Source of the DNA: Psychrobacter sp. JCM 18902 | GTDB lineage: Bacteria > Pseudomonadota > Gammaproteobacteria > Pseudomonadales > Moraxellaceae | Direction of reading: 5' to 3' | Assembly: GCF_904846615.1 (NCBI RefSeq) | Contig: NZ_CAJHBK010000001.1 | Location: forward strand, 372,001 to 436,000 | Length of the DNA stretch: 64,000 bases | Part shown: positions 16,161 to 26,267 of the stretch, one piece after another | Layout: each line of letters opens with the position of its first letter | Numbering within the stretch: the first letter of the stretch is position 1 | Position numbers and translations under genes: made by a program | The notes under the pieces: generated by a model | Told to the model about the DNA's origin: nothing | Seen by the model: only the letters and a program-made list of their open reading frames with translations | Databases searched by the model: none

Positions 16161-17630
16161 ATGCGCTTGTCTATGTATGCATCGTCTGCATCACCTCTAA
16201 CGCCCTTTGACTATATTGCAGCAGGCTATTGGCAAGACTTTTTAGCGGATCGTCCTATCGCTGGTGGTATTGCTTACGAAAGCGAGCTTCGTGATTGTAT
16301 CTTAGATGAATCATTGGCCAGCTTACAGCGAGTCGATACGCTGCTGTCGCACATACGCCGTGAGATGGTTAAAACTGGTCGATGGCATGAAGAGACATTA
16401 TTGCTCGATGAACGCTATCGTAACTTTATGGTATTTTTGGCGTTTTATGCAGGGCGAGTATTGGCGCAGCAATGGCAAAGTACGCCGCATTGGTATGGAC
16501 AGTTTGAGCTACATAAGCGCTATCCTGAACTGGCTCTTACAACCGATGATTTTTATCAACACATGGCGGTTGTCTATTGTCAGTCGGCTGATGCTAATAG
16601 CGTTACGTCATTGTTTTTTGCACTAGAGCCGATAGGGATGCGTCTATTTGGTCATATTGATCGGCCGTTTGAGGCGGTACAAGGCGGTCAAGTGGCTAGT
16701 GGTCTGTATCAAGCGGTTAGCGCAAGGTTGCCACATGCGCACGACAATCACCTTGCTAGTTCAATCACACCAGCCATTAATATCAGCACACCAAATACAA
16801 GCGCTAGTGTAGAGCACATTAAAACAGTTGATAGTCAGAAACCGTTGGAAAAAGACAGGTTGAGTCATACGCCACATGATGTGCCAGAATCTCAGAACCT
16901 GTCTCAGCAAGAGAACCAAACTAAGCCTGTGCTGTCTAAATCAGAAACAGTGCAACCTCATACAACCTCAGAAAATACGGTATTAGAGCAGCCACTACCA
17001 TCGTCAGTGCCTTCTCCTCAAGAATTGCCAACGCCCGCGATTTTTACGCAATTGCTCGTAGAGCTGGATAACATAGAAGCCGTTCAAACGGCTGGCAATA
17101 GCGAATATCAGCAAGCCCATAAAGTACTAGAGCAGTTAGAACAGCATATTGCCAAGCAAAGTAAGCCACGCGCGCAAATAAAATTTTCAGAGAGTCATTT
17201 GGCGGCAAAACAGCAAGCGTTATTAAAATTACAGGAAGCAGCGCATGCGGGTAATAGCGCTGCCATGCTACATTTGGCAATGTATGAGTTACTTGGTGAA
17301 GGGTTAGCCGTTGATAAGCGTGCTGCTACAGAGTCAGGTGCTGAATGGGTTAAGCAGGCCGCCAGCAAAAATGACAGTCGTGCGCAGCGCCTACTAAGCA
17401 AGATGTATTACCAAGGCATCGGTGTGGCGCAAGATATAGATACTGGTAAATATTGGCTAGAGCAAGCAGCAAAGAATGGACACGCGGAAGCGGCGAGCGT
17501 AGTGGGGCAGTGGCAACAGGCGCAAGCGCTGATAACGACACAAAAACAAGAGCAACATAGCATGAAGCGCTATCAGTTGTCATTCGCCGCCATACTCGTA
17601 GTGGCAATATTGATCCTAATTATTGTCTAA
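16161..17630 (+). CDS. Sel1-repeat protein with C-terminal membrane anchor
   Basis: The 489-residue protein has an N-terminal helical domain (about 1-190), a Gln/Pro/Ser/Thr-rich linker (about 195-290), and Sel1-type repeats (AMLHLAMYELLGEGLAVDKR and AQRLLSKMYYQGIGVAQDID, then YWLEQAAKNGHAEAASVVG, about 360-455). It ends with one hydrophobic helix (FAAILVVAILILIIV), so most of the protein probably faces the cytoplasm. Sel1 repeats bind other proteins; the partner is unknown. ATG 16161 lies directly on AAGG, and ATG 16173 has better spacing to AGGA, so the true start may be four codons later. It follows cls on the same strand. Confidence 0.75.
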   Translation: MRLSMYASSASPLTPFDYIAAGYWQDFLADRPIAGGIAYESELRDCILDESLASLQRVDTLLSHIRREMVKTGRWHEETLLLDERYRNFMVFLAFYAGRVLAQQWQSTPHWYGQFELHKRYPELALTTDDFYQHMAVVYCQSADANSVTSLFFALEPIGMRLFGHIDRPFEAVQGGQVASGLYQAVSARLPHAHDNHLASSITPAINISTPNTSASVEHIKTVDSQKPLEKDRLSHTPHDVPESQNLSQQENQTKPVLSKSETVQPHTTSENTVLEQPLPSSVPSPQELPTPAIFTQLLVELDNIEAVQTAGNSEYQQAHKVLEQLEQHIAKQSKPRAQIKFSESHLAAKQQALLKLQEAAHAGNSAAMLHLAMYELLGEGLAVDKRAATESGAEWVKQAASKNDSRAQRLLSKMYYQGIGVAQDIDTGKYWLEQAAKNGHAEAASVVGQWQQAQALITTQKQEQHSMKRYQLSFAAILVVAILILIIV

Positions 17631-17852
17631 AATATTTTATGGCAACACGCTGTAAAGCGTATTGTTAATCGCTAAATTCAGGTAGAATTGGCGCATTTTT
17701 TATTGTCATCTTACTATAGTTGATTTAATTTAAAGAGGTAAAAGGCAATCGAGTGCAGATGTATAGGTGATACTGCAAACGAGGTTAATGCCGTCACTCT
17801 TTTATAGTGAATTGACTATATTATTTAAGCCATTACTAATCTGGGCAACTTT

Positions 17853-19451
17853 ATGCCATCTTCTCCTATATCCTCTGATTGTGCTTTGGAAGCGACTGAC
17901 CCAGTATTGTTGGCCAGCCGCACTGTTTATACTGCGCCTTTGTATTATCAGTGCGCCATTGGCTTACTTAAGCCGCTATATCGACTGCAAGTTTGGCAAC
18001 GCTCACACAACCGCGACAACTATCAGCAGGAAGTGGCGCAGCGTTTTGGCAAACAATATCCACCGCGACCAGTGGCTAAAGTGACTAATGCGCAAACTGA
18101 TAAAGGCGTTATTTGGTGTCATGCGGTGTCATTGGGCGAGACCAATACCGTCGCGCCATTATTAGATACATTATTGGCTGATGGCTATCAGATATGGCTA
18201 ACCAATACCACGCAGACAGGTTTTGCTCGCGGTGCTAGTCGTTTCGCCGATGATATTGCTCAAGGTCGGATGAGCCATAGCTACGTACCTGTCGACAGCC
18301 CAACTGTGATTGAGGCTTTTTTGGCGCATGTCAAGCCCATCGCTGCTCTGTTTGTCGAAACAGAACTATGGGCAAATATCCTAACCAAATTATCCGAACA
18401 CCATATTCCCAGTATCTTGGTCAACGGTCGGCTGTCAGCGTCTTCTTTTAAAAGTTATCAAAAAATTGCTGCGGTCAGTGCCAGTATGATGAAAAATCTG
18501 ACTTTGATTATCGCTCAAGACAGCGACTCTGCTAAACGCTTTCGACAATTGGGTGCGAATAGCGCGCAAATTCGTGTCGCAGGTTCACTCAAATGGGTGA
18601 TTAATACGCCTCAAATTGAAGATAAAGCGGCTGATATAGAAACTAATATAGAAGATAACTATACAGAAAATTCTAGTATACCAAACCAATATTCTGAATC
18701 GGTCAAAGAGTCTACATTAGCAAAAGAGATGAATATCGCTGGTCGACCGATTTGGGTTGCTGCAAGTACCCATAGTGGTGAAGAAGAGACGGCACTATCA
18801 TTGCATCAACAGCTATTGTCTCATCCCGCGCTCGCTGATGCGCTGCTTATCATTGTACCTAGACATCCTGAACGTTTTGATGAGGTAGCAGCGCTCATTC
18901 AAGCGTCTGAATTAACAATGGCACGGCGTAGTGCAGAAGATAGCATTCATGTAGACACACAAGTCTATCTGGCTGATAGCATGGGTGAGCTGATGGCGTG
19001 GTATAAGTTGGCAGATGTGGCACTGGTCGGCGGCTCATTAGTGGATGTCGGTGGGCACAATCCCGTTGAGCCAGCGAGTGTGGCAACGCCTGTACTCATG
19101 GGGCGCTATACGCAGTCTTGTCAAAGCGTGGTGGATAAATTGGCGGAGGTCGGCGCGTTATATCAGCCAAACAATGTTTTCTATCGTCCCGTTACTGTTA
19201 ATGCGGCTACTACTAATGATGATGCGAGTCAACAATCCTCTCGTAAGAAGCCTACCGCTAAAGAGGAGGTAGCGCTCATTTATCAGCAGCTAGTGTCTTG
19301 GCTCAGTGATCTTGAGGTAGCGGAACAAGCAGGGCAAGCTGGCGCGCGAATGACGAGACAACAGCAAGCCGTATTGACCCGCCAATTTACCATGATTAAA
19401 GAGGTTGTCGAGCAGCATGCTATTCAACAACCAAGCCAAGAGCTGCTATGA
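17853..19451 (+). CDS. waaA: 3-deoxy-D-manno-octulosonic acid (Kdo) transferase
   Basis: Transfers Kdo from CMP-Kdo to lipid A precursor at the inner face of the inner membrane, the first step of lipopolysaccharide core assembly. Family marks are GVIWCHAVSLGE (with the catalytic Glu near residue 95), the IWLTNTTQTGFARG segment, FVETELWANIL, SLKWVIN, and LADVALVGGSLVDVGGHNPVEPA, the GT30 donor-binding motif. At 532 residues it is about 100 longer than E. coli WaaA, because of a hydrophilic insert around 255-290 and another near 450-470. It overlaps rsmE by four bases. Confidence 0.93.
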   Translation: MPSSPISSDCALEATDPVLLASRTVYTAPLYYQCAIGLLKPLYRLQVWQRSHNRDNYQQEVAQRFGKQYPPRPVAKVTNAQTDKGVIWCHAVSLGETNTVAPLLDTLLADGYQIWLTNTTQTGFARGASRFADDIAQGRMSHSYVPVDSPTVIEAFLAHVKPIAALFVETELWANILTKLSEHHIPSILVNGRLSASSFKSYQKIAAVSASMMKNLTLIIAQDSDSAKRFRQLGANSAQIRVAGSLKWVINTPQIEDKAADIETNIEDNYTENSSIPNQYSESVKESTLAKEMNIAGRPIWVAASTHSGEEETALSLHQQLLSHPALADALLIIVPRHPERFDEVAALIQASELTMARRSAEDSIHVDTQVYLADSMGELMAWYKLADVALVGGSLVDVGGHNPVEPASVATPVLMGRYTQSCQSVVDKLAEVGALYQPNNVFYRPVTVNAATTNDDASQQSSRKKPTAKEEVALIYQQLVSWLSDLEVAEQAGQAGARMTRQQQAVLTRQFTMIKEVVEQHAIQQPSQELL

Positions 19452-20173
19452 ATTGTCTATTATTACCCATTGAAAACTTCTCTTCGGATGCGGCATATAT
19501 TGATGAATTATCACAAATAAATCACGTCAATAAAGTGCTAACAGCAAAAGTTGGTGATACGCTGAAAATCGGTCAAATGGGCGGTCATTTGGGCACTGCT
19601 GTGATTGAGAGCATCCGCTCTGATGCTATTGAGTTGCGTGATATTCAGCTCACCACTGCGCCGCCACCAAAGCTAGATTTGACCGTTGTGTTGGCACTAC
19701 CACGTCCTAAAGTGCTACGCCGCTTAATTATGGATATGACCGCGCTTGGGGTGCGCGATATCATCTTAATCAACAGCTATCGCACGCAAAAAAGCTATTG
19801 GCAAAGTCCGATGCTTGAGCGCCTTGATGAGTTTGTATTAGAAGGGCTGCAACAAGGGGTTGACACCATAGCGCCTCGTATCACTTTACAAAAACGCTTT
19901 AAGCCATTCGTGGAAGATGAGCTGGCAGGTTTGGTAACCAATCGAGCCATCGTGGCGCACCCGTATAGTGAGCTATCCTTTACACAGTATCTACAACAGC
20001 CGCCATCGTTAGGATTGCCAAGGCTGGTTTGTATCGGTAGCGAGGGCGGCTGGATTGATTATGAAATAGCACTGCTTGCCACTCAAGGTTGCGCGGCAGT
20101 CACTATAGGCTCGCGTATCCTGCGTACAGAAGCCGCCGTCAATGTGATTTTAGGTCAATGGTTGCTATCGTGA
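19448..20173 (+). CDS. rsmE: 16S rRNA m3U1498 methyltransferase
   Basis: RsmE methylates N3 of U1498 in 16S rRNA using S-adenosylmethionine. The 241-residue length is normal. The C-terminal SPOUT trefoil knot is clear: LVCIGSEGGW and TIGSRILRTEAAVNVILG. The N-terminal part is the expected PUA-like RNA-binding domain. The ATG overlaps the waaA stop as ATGA, so translation is coupled. Confidence 0.93.
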   Translation: MNCLLLPIENFSSDAAYIDELSQINHVNKVLTAKVGDTLKIGQMGGHLGTAVIESIRSDAIELRDIQLTTAPPPKLDLTVVLALPRPKVLRRLIMDMTALGVRDIILINSYRTQKSYWQSPMLERLDEFVLEGLQQGVDTIAPRITLQKRFKPFVEDELAGLVTNRAIVAHPYSELSFTQYLQQPPSLGLPRLVCIGSEGGWIDYEIALLATQGCAAVTIGSRILRTEAAVNVILGQWLLS

Positions 20174-20316
20174 ATCAGCAGATCATTGAAAGATAATTAA
20201 GACATGCCATCACTTAGAAAATCTATAGATTGATTCATGAGGATCTATAAATTTATCCTTAAAAAGAGACAGTTGAGCCAAATTATCGGTGTATTTCTGA
20301 GTTAAACAAATGTATT

Positions 20317-20335
20317 GATAATTAATCTCATTTCT
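20317..20335. promoter_or_regulatory. Possible Fur box before the iron transporter operon
   Basis: GATAATTAATCTCATTTCT keeps the first GATAAT hexamer and the CATT of the 19-base Fur consensus, with the middle divergent. It lies about 130 bases before the binding-protein gene, where iron repression would be expected. Confidence 0.3.
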
Positions 20336-20463
20336 ATTAGTATGTTGTTTCAGAGATTATCGCGTGATCAAACCTTATTATTATAGGTCTTTAGCGCCGT
20401 CTTATCTTATTGTCATCTCGTCTATTTATCTCACCTTTTCGTAGCATCATTATGGGGAAAACC

Positions 20464-21588
20464 ATGTCATTGAATGCCATTAGCGCTAACCTAACTTCTA
20501 CTAAGCTTATCTTGCCTGTTGCTGTATTTGGCATGATGTTGGGACTGGCTGGTTGTAGCAATTCATCTACAACAGAAGAGAGCGTGGAGGCAGAGACATC
20601 AGCGGCGGCTACTGAGCAACCAGCTGCTAATGATGGTGCTACGAGTGAAGGTGGTCAGACGATTACTATTTATTCTTCGCGAAATGAGCAGCTGATTAAG
20701 CCATTGCTAGACCGTTATACCGAACAGACGGGTGTGAAGATTGAGCTGGTCACAGATAGTACAGGTCCGCTCATGGCGCGTTTGCAAGCTGAAGGTCAGA
20801 ACACGCCAGCCGATATGCTGCTAACGGTTGATGCCGGTAACTTATGGCAAGCCGCTCAGCAAGGCTTGTTGCAACCAGTATCCTCTACTGTGTTAGAGAC
20901 CAACGTTCCTGCCAAATATCGTGATCCAAAAGGTCAATGGACAGGGCTATCATTGCGTGCTCGTACGATCTTTTATGACCCAAGTAAAGTCAGTGCCGAC
21001 CAATTATCTACTTATGCAGATTTAGCTGATCCGAAGTGGAAAGGCAAGTTATGCCTACGTACCTCTAAAAAGGTCTATAACCAGTCGCTTGTGGCCAGTA
21101 TGATGGAGCATTTGGGCGAAGAGAAAACCGAAGAAATCGTCCGTGGTTGGGTCGCTAACTTAGCGACTGACGTGTTCAGCGATGATACCAGTATGCTAGA
21201 AGCCATCGCTGCTGGTCAGTGTGAAGTGGGCATTGCCAATAGTTACTACTACGGTCGTCTGCTCGATGAAAAACCTAACTTCCCTGTGAAAATATTTTGG
21301 GCAAACCAAGGCACGACTGGCACACACGTAAATATTTCAGGTGCTGGTGTGGTTGCAGGTTCAGACAATCCAGATGGGACGCTTAAACTGATAGAATGGT
21401 TGTCTTCTGATGAGGCGCAAGGTCTTTATGCCAGCTCAGACAAAGAATTCCCAGTAAAAGTAGGGGTTGATGAGTCAGAAATGCTCAGATCATGGGGTGA
21501 GTTCAAAAAAGACGATATCAATGTGCAAAAGTTTGGTGAGCTACAAACCCAAGCCATTCAGTTGATGGACAAAGCAGGCTATAAATAA
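20464..21588 (+). CDS. fbpA: Ferric-iron ABC transporter substrate-binding lipoprotein
   Basis: Periplasmic binding protein of the FbpA/AfuA/FutA group that captures Fe3+ for the permease encoded next. The signal sequence ends in a lipobox LAGC (Cys31), so the protein is lipid-anchored. The mature part opens with a low-complexity Glu/Ala/Thr linker and then ITIYSSRNEQLIKPLLD, typical of the family; paired Tyr in ANSYYYGRLL match the usual iron-binding tyrosines. ATG 20464 is chosen because GGGG lies eight bases before it; upstream in-frame ATGs lack a ribosome site. The genes for permease and ATPase follow after an intercistronic hairpin. Confidence 0.9.
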   Translation: MSLNAISANLTSTKLILPVAVFGMMLGLAGCSNSSTTEESVEAETSAAATEQPAANDGATSEGGQTITIYSSRNEQLIKPLLDRYTEQTGVKIELVTDSTGPLMARLQAEGQNTPADMLLTVDAGNLWQAAQQGLLQPVSSTVLETNVPAKYRDPKGQWTGLSLRARTIFYDPSKVSADQLSTYADLADPKWKGKLCLRTSKKVYNQSLVASMMEHLGEEKTEEIVRGWVANLATDVFSDDTSMLEAIAAGQCEVGIANSYYYGRLLDEKPNFPVKIFWANQGTTGTHVNISGAGVVAGSDNPDGTLKLIEWLSSDEAQGLYASSDKEFPVKVGVDESEMLRSWGEFKKDDINVQKFGELQTQAIQLMDKAGYK

Positions 21589-21624
21589 GGTATTGACAGT
21601 TATACCATTCTCAAAAATGACAAT

Positions 21625-21657
21625 GCCTATCAAGTACGAGTATCAAGCTTGATAGGC
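21625..21657 (+). terminator. Intercistronic hairpin between fbpA and fbpB
   Basis: GCCTATCAAG and CTTGATAGGC, a perfect 10-bp stem 36 bases after the fbpA stop, with no long T tract. Such a structure commonly leaves the binding-protein message more abundant than that for the permease. Confidence 0.6.
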
Positions 21658-21761
21658 TAAATGATAGTGTTTATGTTCAAAGCAGATAGTGTTTTTAGCC
21701 GTATTTTTGAGTTTGGTATAATGTTATAAGGTCTTTATGCGTATGACACGGTAATAATGAT

Positions 21762-23468
21762 ATGATCAAAACGCCAGACGCGTCTGTACGTCAAAACGAT
21801 ACAGTCAATGATAGTGCTAATGCCAACAATATGGATAATCATAATATTGATGGAAAGCAGACTGTCAGCCAAGACCACGCCGTCCGTAAACGTATTATCT
21901 CAAAATCAGTCTTAGGACTGATTTCGTCGTTTATGCTTTTGCCAATTTTGATTGTGTTGCTATCTTGGACGCAGCCAATTGCTGATATCTGGACGCACAT
22001 GGCAGATTATGTGCTGCCGCAAGTGCTTAAAAATACCGCGATTTTATTGCTGATGGTAACAGTCGTGTCTGGCACTATTGGCACCGCGCTTGCTTGGGTA
22101 ACCAGTATGTACCGCTTCCCTGGACAGCGGTTTTTTTCGTGGGCGCTGATGTTACCACTGGCGATACCTGCTTATGTATTGGCGTTTGTCACCATTGGTA
22201 TTGTTGATTTTAGTGGACCATTACAAACAGGTTTGCGTGACCTAGGCTTTGATGCAGCGATTCCTTCGATCCGTAATGTCTGGGGAGCAGGTTTGGTATT
22301 GTCCCTAGCATTTTATCCCTATGTCTATTTGCTGGCGCGTCAAGCGTTCTTATCGCAAGGCAGGCGAGCGATTGAAGCGGGACAAATGCTGGGCTTAAGC
22401 CGTAGCCGCGTGTTTTTTCGGTTGGCATTACCACAAGCATTGCCGTGGATTATTGGCGGACTATTGCTTGCCAGTATGGAAACTTTGGCAGACTTTGGTG
22501 CCGTGTCAGTCTTTAATGTTGATACCTTTACCACGGCTATTTACAAAGCATGGTTTGGTTTCTTTAGTTTGACCACTGCGGCACAATTGGCAGCTTTGCT
22601 CATCGGTGTGATCTTTATTGTGGTATTGTTTGAGCAGTATTGGCAAACCAAGCGCGGCAATAACGTGACTCAAGGCAGCAGTCAGCGTTTTGATGCCAGC
22701 ACGCCTGCGAAATTGGGTATGACATTGCTATGTACCTTGGTATTTGCTGGCGCTTTTTTAATCCCATTTTTGCAGCTTATCTACTGGACGGCATTGAATT
22801 TTCGCCAAGATTTTGATGCGCGCTATATTGATTTTGTGACCAACAGCCTCATGATTGCTAGCATGACCACTATTTTTATTGCCTTTTTGGCGATTATCAT
22901 TGCGTGGATTAAGCGGCAGTATCCTGATAAATTGACCAAGCTCATGACTACTTTGGCAAATTTGGGTTATGTGGTGCCGGGTACAGTATTGGCAGTGGGC
23001 ATCTTTATTCCAATTGCTTGGCTAGACAACCAAATGATTGCCTTTGGGATTACCACGCAGCAAGTGCTATCAGGCAGTGTGATAGTGATGCTATTGGCAT
23101 TATCGACGCGTTTTATGACGGTGAGTTTTCAGCCAGTTGATCGACAGCTACAGCGACTAACGGTCAATCAAGAAGCCGCTGCTAAATTACTGAGTGACAG
23201 TCCTTACCAGCGCTGGCGGCAAGTGATGTTGCCTGTTATTAGTCCGGGAATATTGACTGGACTGTTGATGGGGTTTGTTGAAGTCATGAAAGAGATGCCG
23301 ATTACGTTAATGACGCGTCGCCAAGGCTGGGATACGCTGGCGGTGCGGGTGTTTGAGATGACCAGTGAAGGCATGTGGGGACGAGCTGCGTTGCCCAGTT
23401 TATTGATTGTGCTGGTTGGGCTGCTGCCTGTTTGGATATTATTGCGTCAAAGCGATAAGCAAGGTTAA
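21762..23468 (+). CDS. fbpB: Ferric-iron ABC transporter permease
   Basis: The 568-residue inner-membrane protein has two fused permease halves, each with about six membrane segments, as in FbpB/SfuB. The cytoplasmic coupling loops are visible as EAGQMLGLSRSRVFFRLALP in the first half and EAAAKLLSDSPYQRWRQVMLP in the second. About 45 hydrophilic, Asn/Asp-rich residues precede the first membrane segment. It works with the binding lipoprotein upstream and the ATPase downstream. Confidence 0.92.
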   Translation: MIKTPDASVRQNDTVNDSANANNMDNHNIDGKQTVSQDHAVRKRIISKSVLGLISSFMLLPILIVLLSWTQPIADIWTHMADYVLPQVLKNTAILLLMVTVVSGTIGTALAWVTSMYRFPGQRFFSWALMLPLAIPAYVLAFVTIGIVDFSGPLQTGLRDLGFDAAIPSIRNVWGAGLVLSLAFYPYVYLLARQAFLSQGRRAIEAGQMLGLSRSRVFFRLALPQALPWIIGGLLLASMETLADFGAVSVFNVDTFTTAIYKAWFGFFSLTTAAQLAALLIGVIFIVVLFEQYWQTKRGNNVTQGSSQRFDASTPAKLGMTLLCTLVFAGAFLIPFLQLIYWTALNFRQDFDARYIDFVTNSLMIASMTTIFIAFLAIIIAWIKRQYPDKLTKLMTTLANLGYVVPGTVLAVGIFIPIAWLDNQMIAFGITTQQVLSGSVIVMLLALSTRFMTVSFQPVDRQLQRLTVNQEAAAKLLSDSPYQRWRQVMLPVISPGILTGLLMGFVEVMKEMPITLMTRRQGWDTLAVRVFEMTSEGMWGRAALPSLLIVLVGLLPVWILLRQSDKQG

Positions 23469-23574
23469 GGTGTTTTTAGAGTGAATCTGCATTATCCGAT
23501 AGCGCTCCATTTTATGATTGTTTTCACTGTTTTATCTATGGGTTTTATTTACTAATAGCTAACTGGTATCGTCT

Positions 23575-24915
23575 ATGTACACTGATTCAATGAAAGGCTC
23601 AGCAGACTCTAAATCAATCAATGCCAAGTCAATAAAGGCCAAGGCAAGACGGGAGCATATAAAAAAATTACCAGTTGCTCAATTTAAGACGCCGCCCGCC
23701 CAGCCTAGTAAGTCTTTAGAAAAAAGCAGTGCTTTTAGCCAAGATGTTGAGACAAATACGGCTACTAGTCCTTATTTTAGTGTGCAAGATTTAATCGTCG
23801 GTTATGACGATACGATTATCGTCAATGGTTTGTCATTGGAATTGAAGCAAGGCGAGATTGGTTGCTTTTTGGGTTATAGCGGCTGCGGCAAGACCACGGC
23901 ACTAAGAGCGATTGCAGGGCTGGAACAAAGCCGTGATGGCACGGTTCTCTTAAACAATCAATGTCTTACTGATAAAACTGACCGCAACTCATATGCCGTC
24001 GCACCCGCCAAACGCGGTATGGGCATGGTGTTTCAGGACTATGCGTTATTTGGACATTTGAGCGTGGCAAGAAACATCGCTTTTGGTCTGAATAAATGGT
24101 CTGCCGCTGACAAAAAAGCCCGTGTCGCTGAGATGCTAGAGCTGGTTGAATTGTCTGAGCATGCCGACAAACGTCCAAATGAGCTGTCAGGTGGTCAGCA
24201 GCAGCGGGTGGCATTAGCCCGTGCATTAGCGCCAAAGCCAAAACTATTACTACTTGATGAGCCGTTTTCTAATCTAGATGTGGTGCTACGTGAATCATTG
24301 GCAATGAATGTCCGTGATATTCTTAAACGCACCAATACCACGGCAATATTGGTCACTCATGATCAAAACGAAGCCTTTGCACTGGCTGATAAAGTGGGGG
24401 TGATGCATAAAGGTAAACTGGTACAGTGGGCAACCCCAAGTGAGCTATATCACGAGCCAATCAGTCCTTTTGTCGCCGAGTTTGTCGGCGAAGGCGCGAT
24501 GATAGATGGCATCATCAAAGAAGGCCATGTTGAGACGGCATTAGGCGATATCTATCGACGTATGGAAGTGTATGATGAATCAGGGTATCCACAGTATTGC
24601 GAGTACGATTATCCTAATGGCACACCGATTAAGGTGCTGGTGCGCCCTGATGATATCATTCATGACGATGAGAGCAACCAAACCGCTTTAGTCGTTGGAC
24701 GCGTATTTCGCGGTGCCAACTATTTATATCGCTTGCAGCTCGATGACGGGCAAACGGTACTGTCTTTAGTCGCCAGTCACCATAATCACGAGATTGGGTC
24801 ACAGATTGGTATTTTACCTATCCTAGAGCATGTCGTAGTATTTGATGAAAAAGACATCAATGCGACGACTTGGTCAGAGTATGATAGGTCAGAGAGAGTT
24901 GATGAGACAGAATAG
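23575..24915 (+). CDS. fbpC: Ferric-iron ABC transporter ATP-binding protein
   Basis: The ATPase of the iron importer: Walker A GYSGCGKTT (Lys106), Q-loop MVFQDYALFGHLSV, signature LSGGQQQR, Walker B LLLLDEPFSNLD and switch His in ILVTHDQNEA. The C-terminal part (about 300-446) is the regulatory TOBE-type domain. About 60 basic, Lys/Ser-rich residues precede the ABC domain; other ATPases of this group begin near residue 60, so a later start is possible although no obvious one exists. Third gene of the operon, about 105 bases after fbpB. Confidence 0.92.
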   Translation: MYTDSMKGSADSKSINAKSIKAKARREHIKKLPVAQFKTPPAQPSKSLEKSSAFSQDVETNTATSPYFSVQDLIVGYDDTIIVNGLSLELKQGEIGCFLGYSGCGKTTALRAIAGLEQSRDGTVLLNNQCLTDKTDRNSYAVAPAKRGMGMVFQDYALFGHLSVARNIAFGLNKWSAADKKARVAEMLELVELSEHADKRPNELSGGQQQRVALARALAPKPKLLLLDEPFSNLDVVLRESLAMNVRDILKRTNTTAILVTHDQNEAFALADKVGVMHKGKLVQWATPSELYHEPISPFVAEFVGEGAMIDGIIKEGHVETALGDIYRRMEVYDESGYPQYCEYDYPNGTPIKVLVRPDDIIHDDESNQTALVVGRVFRGANYLYRLQLDDGQTVLSLVASHHNHEIGSQIGILPILEHVVVFDEKDINATTWSEYDRSERVDETE

Positions 24916-25072
24916 TCGCAGCATTTATAAGTGATTAGGGAATTAACCTCGCGACATGCACACGGTATGCTATTGACGCTTGGCTGCCTTGTATCTACTT
25001 TATATCTATTTTAAACTGCGGCGACTATATTAATTCATGTTTACGTCAAACAACTGCGGCTTGCACTTACGC

Positions 25073-25945
25073 TTATCGCGTCGCCAATATGTGCAAATAA
25101 CGTCCCAACCGTTTATACGGCTCTAATTGCGAGTAGCGCAGCTCCATGCGTATCACGGCATCTGGGTCGTTATGACCACCACGCTTAAGCGGGGCATAAT
25201 CATGAAATACGCGCAGACCACTGGTACGTATGGTCTGATAATGATGCGCCGTCAACCAAGATTCAACTTCTTCTTTGGCGACAGGATGGTTGGGTGTGAG
25301 GCTTTTTTTGTTATCCGCCTTATATTCTGTATTGTCGAGTAAGTTGAAATTACCCATGATCAGATTGCGATAATCAAAGCTTGCTGGGTTATAAAAGCAT
25401 AAAGATAGCGCACCATTATCCGTTAATTGCTGATCAAAAAAGTCCATCACCGCAGCGGGCTCTGCCAACCATTCAAGCAGCGCATGACACATGATTAAAT
25501 CAAACTTTTCACTATTTTCTGTACCCAACTTTTCTGGCAGCTCCTGATAGGGGCAAACGTACCATGTGATATTCAGGTCTTCGTCTATCTGCGCGGCACT
25601 CGCTTTCGCTTTTTCTAGCATATTGGCTGAGATGTCATTGATGACCAATGTATGACCTTGAGCTGCAAGCTCTATTGCAATCTGTGCCAGCCCTGCACCC
25701 ACATCCAAAATACGTAAAGGTCGCCCAAGGCTTTTGCTCATTTGCGCGCTATATTCAAAGATATCACGGCGTAGCACTGCCAATCGAATATCGCCTTTTA
25801 AGCCACCGTAGACCTTTTTTTCAAAATGATCCGCAATCGCATCAAAGCTACGATCGGCACGTATATCGCCTGATGCGTCGATTGGTTGTGTCAGATCAAC
25901 CGATTGGTTGTCATGTTCTTCGGTACTTTCACTATGGGTTTGCAT
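25073..25945 (-). CDS. cmoM: tRNA 5-carboxymethoxyuridine methyltransferase
   Basis: CmoM methylates the carboxyl group of cmo5U at the wobble position of some tRNAs. The S-adenosylmethionine motif DVGAGLAQ is at residues 81-88, preceded by the family segment FDAIADHFEKKVYGGLKGDIRL, and FDLIMCHALLEWLAEP is the later motif. At 290 residues it is about 30 longer than E. coli CmoM because of a hydrophilic N-terminus. Single gene between the iron operon and a divergent lipoprotein gene. Confidence 0.88.
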   Translation of the reverse strand: MQTHSESTEEHDNQSVDLTQPIDASGDIRADRSFDAIADHFEKKVYGGLKGDIRLAVLRRDIFEYSAQMSKSLGRPLRILDVGAGLAQIAIELAAQGHTLVINDISANMLEKAKASAAQIDEDLNITWYVCPYQELPEKLGTENSEKFDLIMCHALLEWLAEPAAVMDFFDQQLTDNGALSLCFYNPASFDYRNLIMGNFNLLDNTEYKADNKKSLTPNHPVAKEEVESWLTAHHYQTIRTSGLRVFHDYAPLKRGGHNDPDAVIRMELRYSQLEPYKRLGRYLHILATR

Positions 25946-26267
25946 AAAGCGCTATCTGTATTAGGGTTGTATTTCGGAACATCGTACAACAAAGACAAAA
26001 TCTAAGCTAGGTTTAACAATAATACTAATTTTACTATCAGGTTAAAGATGCTGTTAAATGCATGTTTTCCAGTAGCTTTTCACAATATTTTACGGTATAA
26101 GTAGTAAGGTTTAAGAAACAATTATTGAGTAAGTTTTATTGAAAATATTTGATACTTCACTGTATTTGATAAAAACCATTCAATAAAAAAAGTCTGCCAT
26201 ACTGAAATTTTTTATTGTCAAGGACTCTCAGCAAACGTCTGATCTACCACCGCTAAGGACAGCAACC
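25946..26267. other. Divergent intergenic region, nothing recognised
   Basis: AT-rich spacer between cmoM and the lipoprotein hydrolase. It must carry promoters for both, but I see no convincing -35/-10 pair, RNA gene or repeat. Confidence 0.5.
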
